Part shown: positions 25,763 to 34,466 of the stretch, in pieces
Layout: each line of letters begins with the position of its first letter
Position numbering within the stretch: the first letter of the stretch is position 1
From: Chryseobacterium panacisoli
Lineage (GTDB): Bacteria; Bacteroidota; Bacteroidia; Flavobacteriales; Weeksellaceae
Assembly (NCBI RefSeq): GCF_008274625.1
Contig: NZ_VTRU01000004.1
Span: 1-64,000 of the forward strand
Reading direction: 5' to 3'
Length of the DNA: 64,000 nt
The notes under the pieces: generated by a model
Database searches by the model: none
Told to the model about the DNA's origin: nothing
Seen by the model: the letters and a program-made list of their open reading frames with translations, nothing else
Program-made: the position numbers and the translations under genes

Positions 25763-25782
25763 ATATTATAAAAATGAATTTC

Positions 25783-28188
25783 TTAATGCTTTGTATATTC
25801 CGGTTGTTCTGTCGGAATTCTTGAAGGGGTAAAGTATTCATTAAGCCAGTAGAAAGTCTGCCCGTTCTGCTGGATCTTCACAGCTGGATTATTTCTGTTG
25901 GCAAGCATTCTGTCTGCTAAATTTTTGTAGTGATAGAAATAATTTTTCACGGTCTCACTAGGAACAACCTTGGATTTTTTCCAACCTTTCAGTTTGTACT
26001 TAGCCATCAGTTCTTCTTCGGAAAGATCAAATCCTGTACTCATTCCAATAGCATAAGACATTGGCTGCTCATAAAGTGCTCCTTTATCCAGGAATTTTAT
26101 AGTTGGGTTATATTTCTTCAGCAGCTTTACATATTCTTTCACTGCTTTCGCCTGATTAAAGCTTGGACGGTCTGCCTCAGTATTTCTGTATACTTCGGTA
26201 TAGAAAGCTTTTAAGTTGTCATATTCCGATTCAGAAATAAGGATTCCTTTTTCTATTCCAGGAGTATAATCTTTCAGATCTTTTGGAATATATCCTTTTA
26301 CAAGGAATGGGCTTCCGTAGTTGATCAGCTGTGCTGCAATTCCTGCAGATACCGGATTGGTAAGGCCCGGATACAGATATTTGTATTTTACATCAACATC
26401 TGTTTTTCCTGCTCCCACTGATGAATGGAAATATTCATTAAGTGATTTATCAATATTCTGATTATCTAAAGTAACCTGTGAAATAAGGCTGTCAACAGAT
26501 TTTTTCAGGAATCCCGGAGTTGTAATATCACCTTTTTTAGGAAAGATAACAAATCCCTGAGACATACTCTGTTTAGGGTAAGCCAGTGAGAAGAATCCTG
26601 CATCACCTTCTACCAGACTGAAGTTATTCTTAGTAAGAACATCATACTGGTTGATGATCTTTTGTTTTTTAAGTTCAGCAATATTTTTGGCTGTATTGGT
26701 CACAACATTTTCTGCCATCAATACGAAATCGTTGTAGGTATCTGATGATCTTGCACTCGTCTGGAACATGATCAGTCTTGCCTGAGCCTGAGTAAGTGAG
26801 CTGATCACACTGTACATATTTCCGCTTTGATTGGCAGAAGTTCCTACAGTGACCACAATATTGGTTTCATCAGATACGTTTGAAAGAAGGTTCCCTGCTG
26901 CAGTAAGAGCTTCACCTACCGGCTGATAACCGCTAGTGCTTGCACAGTTCATCTCATTCGTTTTCTGATCAATAAACGCTGTCATTTTGCTGTAGTCCGC
27001 ACTTAAGTTTGATACAGAAATATTTTCCCCACAAGGATTATTTTTATATAAAACCACTCCATATTTAACATTGTTAAAATAAGATGGTTTTTCAAATCTA
27101 AGCTGAAGATCCTGCAGTAGTGATTTTACAATAGGTGCATAAGGAGCATTTCCTGCACTTACATCCAATGCAAAAACAATATTAATATTTTTATCTCTTT
27201 CTGTGATCTCTCTGTAACGGTCAAAATAAATAGGCTCACCCAATACGTTCGATACAAAGTTTTTGCTGTAATCTAAAATATTGGTAAAATATTTTGTTTT
27301 TGAATCCGGAGTTGGAGCCTGGTCCAATGGAAGATTTACAGGAAAGATATTCTCAAGCTGTGTTCTTTTGTTAACATCTGTAAGAAGAATTGCTTTTTTA
27401 TTTTCAGCATCTGATCCGGATCCTCCCGGATATCCTTCATAGATTCCTAATGTAGAATCGTTGATTCCTGTTGTATTTTTCAGCTTAATGGCAGAACGCT
27501 CTCCCCAGCTGGAAATCACATTAGAACTTACCCATCCGTAAAGTCCTTTGCCGATGCTGTCTATATCAATTGAAGGTTTTTTACCTACTAAAAATCGTTT
27601 GTTGTTTTCAGCCTGTTTGTAAACATATACAATTTGTCCGTTTGGAATCTTTACATTGGCTGTCTCAATAAGACTTGGTGAATTGAACACCATAATAGAG
27701 TCATTCTTATAGTACCTTTCGGCATTTTTGATGACTTCGCTGTTACTTGGCACTACAGCTACTCTTACAGGATATCCTGTTTTTTCACTTTTTAAAGCAT
27801 TGTTCCAGAGAAGAAGGTCAGATTCCGGAATCCATCCATAAGTTTTGATGGATTTTGACGAAACTTTTTTCATTAAAGCATCCGGAACATATTCCGCTAC
27901 TTTTACCATTCCGTCTCTATGTTTTAAAACCATTAAAGGTTCAAGGAATTTTACTTCTTTGTAAGATTTCTCATCATCTTTATCCAGATAAGCGGTATTT
28001 CTCGATCTGTCTGAAATAACGATCCATGGAGCCGACTTTTTAGGATATCCGTTAACGACAGGGGAAGCATCCACCTGCCCGTACTGTGACGGTTCCGGGG
28101 TTTTCTTTGACGGCAGTTTTACCTGGCAACTCGTCAATAATACTGATAACCCTATATAATATGCTGCTAGAGGAAATTTATTTTTCAT
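25783..28188 (-). CDS. tssR: T6SSiii membrane-complex protein TssR
   Basis: The 801-residue protein has a lipoprotein-like signal (IGLSVLLTSCQ), so it is likely tethered in the periplasm. A von Willebrand factor A-like region runs from about residue 335 (NIVFALDVSAGNAPYAPIVK) with a degenerate MIDAS start, DVSAG rather than DXSXS. TssR is specific to the Bacteroidota T6SSiii and belongs to the TssNQOPR trans-envelope complex, which replaces TssJLM. It is the last gene of an operon with the PKD protein and two TssO-like proteins and ends at its own terminator. Confidence 0.88.
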   Translation of the reverse strand: MKNKFPLAAYYIGLSVLLTSCQVKLPSKKTPEPSQYGQVDASPVVNGYPKKSAPWIVISDRSRNTAYLDKDDEKSYKEVKFLEPLMVLKHRDGMVKVAEYVPDALMKKVSSKSIKTYGWIPESDLLLWNNALKSEKTGYPVRVAVVPSNSEVIKNAERYYKNDSIMVFNSPSLIETANVKIPNGQIVYVYKQAENNKRFLVGKKPSIDIDSIGKGLYGWVSSNVISSWGERSAIKLKNTTGINDSTLGIYEGYPGGSGSDAENKKAILLTDVNKRTQLENIFPVNLPLDQAPTPDSKTKYFTNILDYSKNFVSNVLGEPIYFDRYREITERDKNINIVFALDVSAGNAPYAPIVKSLLQDLQLRFEKPSYFNNVKYGVVLYKNNPCGENISVSNLSADYSKMTAFIDQKTNEMNCASTSGYQPVGEALTAAGNLLSNVSDETNIVVTVGTSANQSGNMYSVISSLTQAQARLIMFQTSARSSDTYNDFVLMAENVVTNTAKNIAELKKQKIINQYDVLTKNNFSLVEGDAGFFSLAYPKQSMSQGFVIFPKKGDITTPGFLKKSVDSLISQVTLDNQNIDKSLNEYFHSSVGAGKTDVDVKYKYLYPGLTNPVSAGIAAQLINYGSPFLVKGYIPKDLKDYTPGIEKGILISESEYDNLKAFYTEVYRNTEADRPSFNQAKAVKEYVKLLKKYNPTIKFLDKGALYEQPMSYAIGMSTGFDLSEEELMAKYKLKGWKKSKVVPSETVKNYFYHYKNLADRMLANRNNPAVKIQQNGQTFYWLNEYFTPSRIPTEQPEYTKH

Positions 28189-28234
28189 CCTATTTTATCT
28201 TTAATGATTGGCGCATCCGTACAACCGGATGATA

Positions 28235-29146
28235 TTATTTGCTTTGGTTGATTTCTACTTTGGTTACACACTCCTGCTTATCATCCAGGTTCACTTTCAC
28301 AGTCTGAATCACTGTGTTTTTGTCAAACTGAAGACCGGCACAATACATGTAGAAGTTGTTCACTTTGCTGTCATTTACCTTTACTACTGTGTTTTCATTG
28401 TTACACAGATAGGTTCTCAACAGGTAATTGTAATGCATATTGAAACTGTTTCCATTCGCAATCTGCTGCAGGTGATATTTGAAATCACTATCTACCCTTG
28501 CATAAGAATCTTCTACTGAAACTTCTTCTTCTGCAAGAGCATCATAAGCCGGAAGAATCTTGATATGGTGATAGATAGGCTCCTGAGATTCTTCAGTGTA
28601 CAGCGTTACCACATAGTCTCCGGGTTTTTTGTAGGAATAGATCGTAAACTTATCTTTAGAATCTGTATTTCCTGTTTCTCCGAATTTCCAAGCAAACACT
28701 TTCGCATCAGAAATGGCACGGAAAGATACGCTTTCATTTTGCATAGCCTGAGCCACAGCCTCAATGGTCGTTGCATTTTTTGCTGTATCTTTTGCTTTCT
28801 GAATGCCTCTTGCGCTTACCATTACAGGGAAAGATTTCGTATACTTATTGTCAACGATCAAACTCACCTGATAGTACCCCGGTTTATTATAGAAGTGAAT
28901 CCCACTGTTTTTATCTGAAGTTGTACCGTCTCCGAAATTCCATCTTTTGGTTTTCGCAAACTGGGTTTTATCTTCGAATAAAAGTGTGTCTCCTACCGCC
29001 AGTGAAGACGGATAAACTACCCCAACAATATCATCGGCTGAATGGATGACTTTTTTCTGCAGCCATAGCGCAACCAATGCTGCGATGAGCAAAGTTGCAA
29101 CAACACCGATAATAATGTTTTTCTTGTTCTTTTGAAAATAATTCAT
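28235..29146 (-). CDS. PKD-domain T6SSiii membrane-complex protein (TssP-like)
   Basis: The 303-residue bitopic protein has an N-terminal transmembrane helix at about residues 10-29. Two PKD-like beta-sandwiches follow (the first with RWNFGDGTTSDKNSG, the second with FAWKFGETGNTDSKDK), and a C-terminal region of about 100 residues contains two Cys that could form a disulfide. It is predicted to be in the inner membrane with most of the chain in the periplasm. It stands 46 bp upstream of tssR in the same operon. I think it is TssP or TssQ of the T6SSiii trans-envelope complex but cannot tell which from the sequence alone. Confidence 0.75.
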   Translation of the reverse strand: MNYFQKNKKNIIIGVVATLLIAALVALWLQKKVIHSADDIVGVVYPSSLAVGDTLLFEDKTQFAKTKRWNFGDGTTSDKNSGIHFYNKPGYYQVSLIVDNKYTKSFPVMVSARGIQKAKDTAKNATTIEAVAQAMQNESVSFRAISDAKVFAWKFGETGNTDSKDKFTIYSYKKPGDYVVTLYTEESQEPIYHHIKILPAYDALAEEEVSVEDSYARVDSDFKYHLQQIANGNSFNMHYNYLLRTYLCNNENTVVKVNDSKVNNFYMYCAGLQFDKNTVIQTVKVNLDDKQECVTKVEINQSK

Positions 29147-29194
29147 AGTTAGTAATTGTGATGTGTTTTATGTAAAGTTCCTGGTATTTATTAC

Positions 29195-29719
29195 TTATTG
29201 TACTCTCGCTTTCAGATCCTGCTCACGCTGATAAAGCTTATTTTGCTTATCCTTAAACCCGATTCTGCATTCATCTACCTGCTTCTGAAAGATTTTAATG
29301 TCTTCTGAGGTAGTTGAAATCACTTTTTTGTCATCATAGTACATTTTATAGAATTTTGCAATCTGAGGATAAGCATCTTTTCTGATATCAACAACATCGG
29401 TACTGTTAAAATAGCTGTTAATATCATTAACCCCTAACTGAATATTATTTTCTATAAATGGCTGAGGACCGTCATCGGTAAGCTTTGTGATCATCGTATA
29501 GGTACTATCCATGATAGGAATAACAATTTTTTGATGACGCTCAAATTCGGCTTTCTGTTCAAGATTCTGAATTCCTCTTACATCTTCATCAGAAAATGGA
29601 GATACAAAACCTTTTAAAAAGATGACTCCCAAAAATAACATGGCAGTCACAAGCATCAGTATTAAATAAAAAAACTGATAATGCCTTTCTTTCTTTGATA
29701 ATGTGATTTGTCCTTGCAT
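29195..29719 (-). CDS. T6SSiii bitopic membrane protein (TssO/TssQ-like)
   Basis: The 174-residue protein has a short cytoplasmic tail, a transmembrane helix at about residues 14-36 and a long periplasmic helical region likely to form coiled coils. It is one of two adjacent proteins of similar topology. One of them is expected to be TssO; the other may be a paralog or TssQ. It lies 48 bp from the PKD gene and 11 bp from the next upstream gene, so it is in the same operon. Function: scaffold in the inner-membrane part of the trans-envelope complex, inferred from order and topology. Confidence 0.7.
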   Translation of the reverse strand: MQGQITLSKKERHYQFFYLILMLVTAMLFLGVIFLKGFVSPFSDEDVRGIQNLEQKAEFERHQKIVIPIMDSTYTMITKLTDDGPQPFIENNIQLGVNDINSYFNSTDVVDIRKDAYPQIAKFYKMYYDDKKVISTTSEDIKIFQKQVDECRIGFKDKQNKLYQREQDLKARVQ

Positions 29720-29730
29720 ATCTTTCTTTT

Positions 29731-30267
29731 TTATCTTCTTCTTTTACTTCCTGTGAAATTTCTTGTAGGGTCTTTTCTAAGCTCGTTATTGGTTACCTTT
29801 ATTTTACCCATACATTCATCCAGATCCCTTAGAACTGTTTTTTTCTTATACTCTACCTCAGTGATCTTGGCCTTTAAGGTCAGCATAGGCACAATCTGCT
29901 TCATCAGTATAGCATAATGCTTAAAGCTCTGCGCACTGTCTTTACCCATAATATTCTTGGCATCTCTCACATTATCCATAATACTGGTTCTAAGGAACAC
30001 TTCATTCTCCACCTTATTAATACTAAGCTGGTTCATTTTGTCATAAATATCATCAATGTGATCTTTAAGAACGTCACTTCGAAGCATCAGTTCTTTATAG
30101 GCTTCAGCATCCCGGCTGATTCCCTCACGTTGTATATCATAACTCTTAAAGAAGAGAAATAAGCACGTAAAAGTTACAACCGACAAAACGACAAAAGACA
30201 GAATAAACTTCCAAATGCCTATTCTGACGTCAGATTTGTTTAATTTTTTTTCCCTGTTAGAAGACAT
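29731..30267 (-). CDS. T6SSiii bitopic membrane protein TssO-like
   Basis: The 178-residue protein starts at ATG 30267 (an upstream start adds 17 residues with no hallmark). It has a basic N-tail (REKKLNKSDVRIGIWKF), a transmembrane helix at about residues 16-38 and a periplasmic helical domain ending in a Lys/Arg-rich tail (SKRRR). The LNKSDVR-transmembrane-helix start resembles TssO proteins. It is the first gene of the four-gene operon toward tssR. It is probably co-assembled with the neighbouring bitopic protein; the exact TssO or TssQ naming needs profile comparison. Confidence 0.72.
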   Translation of the reverse strand: MSSNREKKLNKSDVRIGIWKFILSFVVLSVVTFTCLFLFFKSYDIQREGISRDAEAYKELMLRSDVLKDHIDDIYDKMNQLSINKVENEVFLRTSIMDNVRDAKNIMGKDSAQSFKHYAILMKQIVPMLTLKAKITEVEYKKKTVLRDLDECMGKIKVTNNELRKDPTRNFTGSKRRR

Positions 30268-30446
30268 AATTTGCGATTTGTTTGGCCTGTGAAAATATAA
30301 AAAAAAAAATTCATGCACAATACGTAGTTTCCCCAGACCTGTTTCGTGAAAACCCTGATTAAATTAATATTAATTTCCACTTTGATAAGTTTTTCATAAA
30401 TTAGACCTCTAAATTTTAAATATCATTCGCCAAATCGATATTAAGA

Positions 30447-31118
30447 ATGAGTAAAATATTATCTAATACCGTACGTTTTTCTATTGCTGACAGTGATTTT
30501 TATTTTAAAAAAATAATGATCAAAACACTCATGGAGAACCCTTTCTATATGCTTCTGAATGACTGTAACAATGGACACGAGCTGGTAAACAGAATCTACA
30601 GAAGGCAGGAGGATGTCTTCATCATTGAGCTATTTATGCCCGTATTAAGCGGAATTGAAGCTATCAAATACATCCGGAAAAACAACTCAGAAACGCCTAT
30701 TATTACCTATTCCGGCACTTATCAGGAAGATATGGCTGAAATTCTTTCAAAAATTCCCAATATCTATTACTGCCAGAAAAAAAGCACCATTATAAAGGAT
30801 ATTATTAAAGGAAGCATTGCTTCTGAAGACTTTGATTATCAAACCTATTCCAAAGAATGGGAACAGCAGCCCCTTGCCGTACAGGAATATATGGACAGAC
30901 AGAAAAAGGGACAGGAAGAGCTTTCTCCCGCTGAAATACAGCTGATGAGATTCTGCTATGAAGGCTTCAGTAATAAAGAAATTGCAGAAAAACTTAACCT
31001 GAGCACAAGAACTATTGATACTTATATCAACCGGCTTACAGAAAAGCTGGGCCTGAAAACCAAGCTTCATCTTATACGTTTCTGCGTAGAAAACGGATAT
31101 TATAATTCCAGTTTATAA
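30447..31118 (+). CDS. LuxR/NarL-type response regulator with Glu in place of the phospho-acceptor Asp
   Basis: The 223-residue protein has an N-terminal receiver (residues 9-125) and a C-terminal LuxR helix-turn-helix (about 155-215: FSNKEIAEKLNLSTRTIDTY). In the receiver the acceptor position in the typical D-L-x-M-P context reads ELFMP, with Glu 61 instead of Asp. Glu at this site often mimics the phosphorylated state. Only one of the acidic pair is kept (Asp 15; the next residue is Ser), while the Lys near 107 is retained. It diverges from the T6SS trans-envelope operon, with which it shares an intergenic region. Being next to the T6SS genes, it is a candidate activator of the tssD dyads. 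Confidence 0.85.
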   Translation: MSKILSNTVRFSIADSDFYFKKIMIKTLMENPFYMLLNDCNNGHELVNRIYRRQEDVFIIELFMPVLSGIEAIKYIRKNNSETPIITYSGTYQEDMAEILSKIPNIYYCQKKSTIIKDIIKGSIASEDFDYQTYSKEWEQQPLAVQEYMDRQKKGQEELSPAEIQLMRFCYEGFSNKEIAEKLNLSTRTIDTYINRLTEKLGLKTKLHLIRFCVENGYYNSSL

Positions 31119-31157
31119 AAATTCTGATTTCTAATTAAAATTTAAAATTCCGGATAA

Positions 31158-31230
31158 CCGGTGGAGACTGAAAAGGGTTCGTGAATACTTAATATAAAGT
31201 AAGAAAACCCTGCAGGACCCATCCTACCGG
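31158..31230 (+). ncRNA. Candidate structured RNA or element downstream of the Glu-receiver regulator
   Basis: CCGGTGG (31158-31164) pairs with CCTACCGG (31223-31230) with one G-U pair, and inside it AAGGGTT (31173-31179) pairs with AACCCT (31206-31211). This makes a two-stem nested fold with internal loops. It lacks a T-run, so it is not an ordinary terminator. It could be a 3' UTR element or small RNA. No family assigned. Confidence 0.35.
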
Positions 31231-31371
31231 CATTTATTAAATTTTGTTCATTATTTTTTTTGTACCTTTATACCGTTAGATTATTTTATTGTTAAATTAT
31301 TATAATCCTGCCTTAATATAGCATATACATTAAGAGCTCAACGATTTGAATAAAAATATTTTGCCACTAAT

Positions 31372-31403
31372 TTGCTAGTATTCAATTTTTTTAACTAAAT
31401 TTG
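31372..31403 (+). promoter_or_regulatory. Promoter of the HU gene
   Basis: TTG at 31372-31374 and TAAATTTG at 31396-31403 match the Bacteroidota -33/-7 pair with a 21-bp spacer, 32 bp before the HU start codon. This is the best complete promoter in the window. Confidence 0.7.
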
Positions 31404-31434
31404 CACACCTAAAATTTAAAATTAAAATAAGGAA

Positions 31435-31725
31435 ATGACAAAGGCAGAATTGGTAAACACCATCTCAAATAAGTTGGGAACAGAAAAGAATGAAACACAG
31501 AAAGTTGTAGAAGCTTTTATGCAGGAGATCAGAACTTCTATGTATAATGGGGATAACGTTTATCTAAGAGGTTTTGGATCTTTTATCATTAAAACAAGAG
31601 CTGCTAAAACAGGAAGAAATATTTCTAAGAACACTGCAATTGAGATTCCTGCTCATAACATTCCTGCTTTCAAACCTTCAAAATCTTTTGTTGAGAAAGT
31701 AAAAACTAAAGTTGCAGTAAAATAA
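31435..31725 (+). CDS. HU-family DNA-binding protein (IHF/HU)
   Basis: The 96-residue protein is full length for HU/IHF. The N-terminal dimerising helices (MTKAELVNTISNKLGTEKNE) are followed by the beta-arm with the DNA-intercalating Pro in IPAHNIPAFKPS and a Lys-rich C-terminus. It binds and bends DNA without sequence preference. Its own promoter is visible, and a 29-aa basic ORF follows after 43 bp, probably on the same transcript. Confidence 0.95.
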   Translation: MTKAELVNTISNKLGTEKNETQKVVEAFMQEIRTSMYNGDNVYLRGFGSFIIKTRAAKTGRNISKNTAIEIPAHNIPAFKPSKSFVEKVKTKVAVK

Positions 31726-31768
31726 GAACATTAACTGAATATTAACTAGTTACTAAAAAATTAAAATT

Positions 31769-31858
31769 ATGCCAAGCGGAAAGAAAAGAAAAAGACACAA
31801 GGTTGCGACTCACAAAAGAAAGAAAAGAAGAAGAGCAAACAGACATAAGAAAAAATAA
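31769..31858 (+). CDS. 29-residue Lys/Arg-rich protein, ribosomal-like
   Basis: ATG at 31769 opens a 29-codon frame ending in TAA at 31856: MPSGKKRKRHKVATHKRKKR, then RRANRHKKK. Twenty of 29 residues are Lys, Arg or His. Small strongly basic proteins of this kind are typical of ribosome-bound peptides such as Thx. I recall near-identical short proteins in other Bacteroidota but cannot verify it here. It sits between HU and the RNase G gene, both linked to nucleic acids. Confidence 0.8.
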   Translation: MPSGKKRKRHKVATHKRKKRRRANRHKKK

Positions 31859-31928
31859 TCTCTCCTTCTAGAGATTTACAATATAATAATATAGTTGGTG
31901 GATTTAAATTTTTAAAGTTCACTAACTA

Positions 31929-31936
31929 TATTTTTG
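31929..31936 (+). promoter_or_regulatory. Possible -7 box for the RNase G-like gene
   Basis: TATTTTTG matches TAnnTTTG. It would give a leader of about 150 nt before the start codon at 32093. I see nothing else in the 31859-32092 gap. Confidence 0.4.
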
Positions 31937-32092
31937 TTTGCAACTATAAGATTCCGCGGAAAACGGAGGGTTTCAAATATTATTTTAATAAACATATAAT
32001 GGTTTTCATTCAAAATCCTTATATTTAATAGATGAATTAATCGAGAAAAACATCCACTTCCTATAATCTTAACAATTTTATCTTATTAAAAA

Positions 32093-33652
32093 ATGAAGAA
32101 AGAACTAATAGTTTCGCATGAAGATGATCTTACAAAGATTGCATTACTGGAAGACGGAAGACTATGTGAACTTCATGAGCAAGAGGACAAAAGCGATTTT
32201 ATAGTTGGAGATCTGTTTATAGGAAAAGTCAAAAAACTAGCCCCCAACCTGAATGCAGCATTCGTTAATATCGGATATGACAAGGATGCATTTCTGCATT
32301 ATCAGGATCTGGGACCTCAGTATCTTACATACAGAAAGTTTTTAAAAGATACTATTTCTAAAAAACAAAGCACTTCAAGCTTAAAGAATTTCGAGATACA
32401 ACCCGAAATAGACAAAAATGGAACGGTAGATAAAGTGATCGCCAAGGACGACATAGTTCTTCTGCAAATCACGAAGGAGCCAATTTCTACAAAAGGCCCA
32501 AGAATCTCTACCCAAATCTCTCTGACAGGACGCTTTCTGGTTCTGATCCCTTTCGACAATAAAGTTTCTATTTCTAAAAAGATCAGAAGTTTTGAAGAAA
32601 AGGAAAGACTGAGAACCCTTATCGACAGCATCAAACCTGAAGGTTTCGGAGTTATCATCAGAACAGTAGCCGAAGGAAAAAAAGTAGCGGATCTTCATAA
32701 CGACATGAACCAGCTGGTTCAGAAATGGGAAAGCACTTTTAAAAATATTCAGAGAAATAAAGTTCCGTCCAAAGTTTTAAGCGAAGAAGACAAAGCTTCA
32801 GCTATTTTAAGAGACAATTTTAATCAGGATTTCGTCAATATCATCTGCGATGATGAGCAAATGGTAAACGAAATGACAAATTACGTGGAAGTAATTGCCC
32901 CTGAAAAGAAAAATATTGTCCAGTTTTATGATTCCCATATTCCTCTTCTGGAATATTACAATGTTGAAAAACAGCTTAAACAGAGCTTCGGAAAACACGT
33001 TAACATTCCAAGTTCCAAAGGCGCCTATCTTGTTATTGAACACACAGAAGCACTTCACGTCGTTGATGTGAACTCCGGCAACAATATTACTACCGGAGCC
33101 GCTGTCAATAAAGAACATGCACTGAAAGTGAACAAAATGGCTGCCACTGAAATCGCAAGACAACTTCGCCTCCGCGATATGGGAGGGATCATCGTTATTG
33201 ATTTCATAGACATGCCGAATTCTGATCACAGAAGAGATCTTTACGAGCATCTGAAAGAGGAAATGAAGCGCGACAAAGCACGCCATAAAATACTTCCTCC
33301 AAGTAAATTTGGATTGATCCAGATCACCAGACAAAGAAATCGTCCGGAAAAACAGATCGATACCAAAGAAGAAAACCCGAACAAAGACGGAGAAATTGTA
33401 GCTCCTATTGTTATCGTGGAAAGAATGGGTGAAACCTTAAGAAATATCCTGCAGAAAGAAAAAGGAAAAATATACCTGCATGTACACCCGTTTGTGGAAG
33501 CCTACCTTACAAAAGGCATCAAAAGCATCCAGATGAAATGGTTTATCAAATACAAAAAATGGGTAACCATCGTTCCAAGGGATTCTTTTAAATACCTAGA
33601 ATACAAAATCTACAATGCTAAAAAAGAAGAATTAATAGAATTCTCTAATTAA
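32093..33652 (+). CDS. rng: Ribonuclease E/G family protein (RNase G-like)
   Basis: The 519-residue protein lacks the long C-terminal scaffold of RNase E, so RNase G is the better name. It has an S1 RNA-binding segment near the N-terminus (LFIGKVKKLAPNLNAAFVNI), the 5'-sensor region, and the catalytic DNase I-like subdomain with acidic metal ligands in LHVVDVNSGNN and IVIDFIDM. It cleaves single-stranded 5'-monophosphate RNA and processes rRNA. It lies downstream of HU and the basic peptide gene but has its own likely promoter and a terminator. Confidence 0.95.
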   Translation: MKKELIVSHEDDLTKIALLEDGRLCELHEQEDKSDFIVGDLFIGKVKKLAPNLNAAFVNIGYDKDAFLHYQDLGPQYLTYRKFLKDTISKKQSTSSLKNFEIQPEIDKNGTVDKVIAKDDIVLLQITKEPISTKGPRISTQISLTGRFLVLIPFDNKVSISKKIRSFEEKERLRTLIDSIKPEGFGVIIRTVAEGKKVADLHNDMNQLVQKWESTFKNIQRNKVPSKVLSEEDKASAILRDNFNQDFVNIICDDEQMVNEMTNYVEVIAPEKKNIVQFYDSHIPLLEYYNVEKQLKQSFGKHVNIPSSKGAYLVIEHTEALHVVDVNSGNNITTGAAVNKEHALKVNKMAATEIARQLRLRDMGGIIVIDFIDMPNSDHRRDLYEHLKEEMKRDKARHKILPPSKFGLIQITRQRNRPEKQIDTKEENPNKDGEIVAPIVIVERMGETLRNILQKEKGKIYLHVHPFVEAYLTKGIKSIQMKWFIKYKKWVTIVPRDSFKYLEYKIYNAKKEELIEFSN

Positions 33653-33660
33653 AAAATTTA

Positions 33661-33690
33661 AAACCTTCAGTTGTACTGGAGGTTTTTTTA
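33661..33690 (+). terminator. Terminator after the RNase G-like gene
   Basis: AACCTTCAG pairs with CTGGAGGTT with one G-U, followed by a T-run. The next ~70 bases contain a heptamer-like repeat of TCTTTTA around 33746-33780. Confidence 0.85.
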
Positions 33691-33785
33691 TTGCTATTTA
33701 GTATCGAAGTTGACTAAAGCCACCCTATTGAATTTTAATAACAACATCTTTTATCTTTTATCTTTTATCTTTTTATCTTTAAACT

Positions 33786-34253
33786 ATGAAAAACCACCAT
33801 TATAAAATAGCCGTCCAGTGGACAGGCAACCAGGGAACAGGAACCAGCGGATATAGAGATTACGAAAGAAGCCACACTATTTCAGCACAAAATAAAGTTT
33901 TAATTGAAGGTTCGTCTGATCCCGCATTCCGAGGAGACAGAAAGAAGTATAATCCTGAAGAAATGTTTTTATCTTCTCTTTCCTCCTGTCATATGCTTTG
34001 GTATCTCCATTTCTGTTCTGAAGCCGGCATTGTTGTAACAGAATATACTGATGAAGCTACTGGTATAATGGAAGAAACAACCAGTGGAAGCGGCCATTTT
34101 ACGGAAGCAACCTTACATCCCAAAGTAACAGTTGCAGAAGAATCAATGGTTGAAAAAGCACAACAGCTTCATCATAAAGCCAACGAATTTTGTTTCATTG
34201 CCAACTCGGTCAATTTTCAGGTGAAGCATATCCCTACCACGTTATTTAAATAA
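33786..34253 (+). CDS. OsmC family protein (organic-hydroperoxide / redox)
   Basis: The 155-residue protein matches the OsmC fold. Two conserved Cys, one in SSLSSCHMLWYL and one in NEFCFIANSVN, are the peroxidatic and resolving pair. OsmC-like proteins reduce organic hydroperoxides, usually with a lipoyl or thioredoxin partner. It is monocistronic. A start at the single ATG 33786 gives the usual N-terminus (KNHHYKIAVQW). Confidence 0.92.
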   Translation: MKNHHYKIAVQWTGNQGTGTSGYRDYERSHTISAQNKVLIEGSSDPAFRGDRKKYNPEEMFLSSLSSCHMLWYLHFCSEAGIVVTEYTDEATGIMEETTSGSGHFTEATLHPKVTVAEESMVEKAQQLHHKANEFCFIANSVNFQVKHIPTTLFK

Positions 34254-34466
34254 CACAACATCTTAAATTAAATTCATGAAACAATGATGAACAGTACATT
34301 TTAACAGTAATAACTCTAAAAAACTCCACTAAAAGAGAATTATTTAATAAAAAATCAATAAAAATAATGTTTTACCATCAATAAAAATACAATAATTTCA
34401 AAATATTTGTCAATTTTATCTAAAATGTAAAGTTTTTTTACTATTTTTATATAAACAAAACAGACC

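Noticed and set aside
30319..30446. Copy of the tssD dyads in the gap between the trans-envelope operon and the regulator
   Set aside because: A TACGTAG word is present, but there is no N4-spaced TMGTA/TACGA pair or 21-bp periodicity.
31170..31220. tRNA-like segment with GGGTTCG
   Set aside because: No acceptor stem or cloverleaf can be drawn; only the two nested stems.
33746..33780. TCTTTTA-type heptamer repeat as a regulatory element
   Set aside because: Simple low-complexity slippage sequence before osmC; nothing shows a function.
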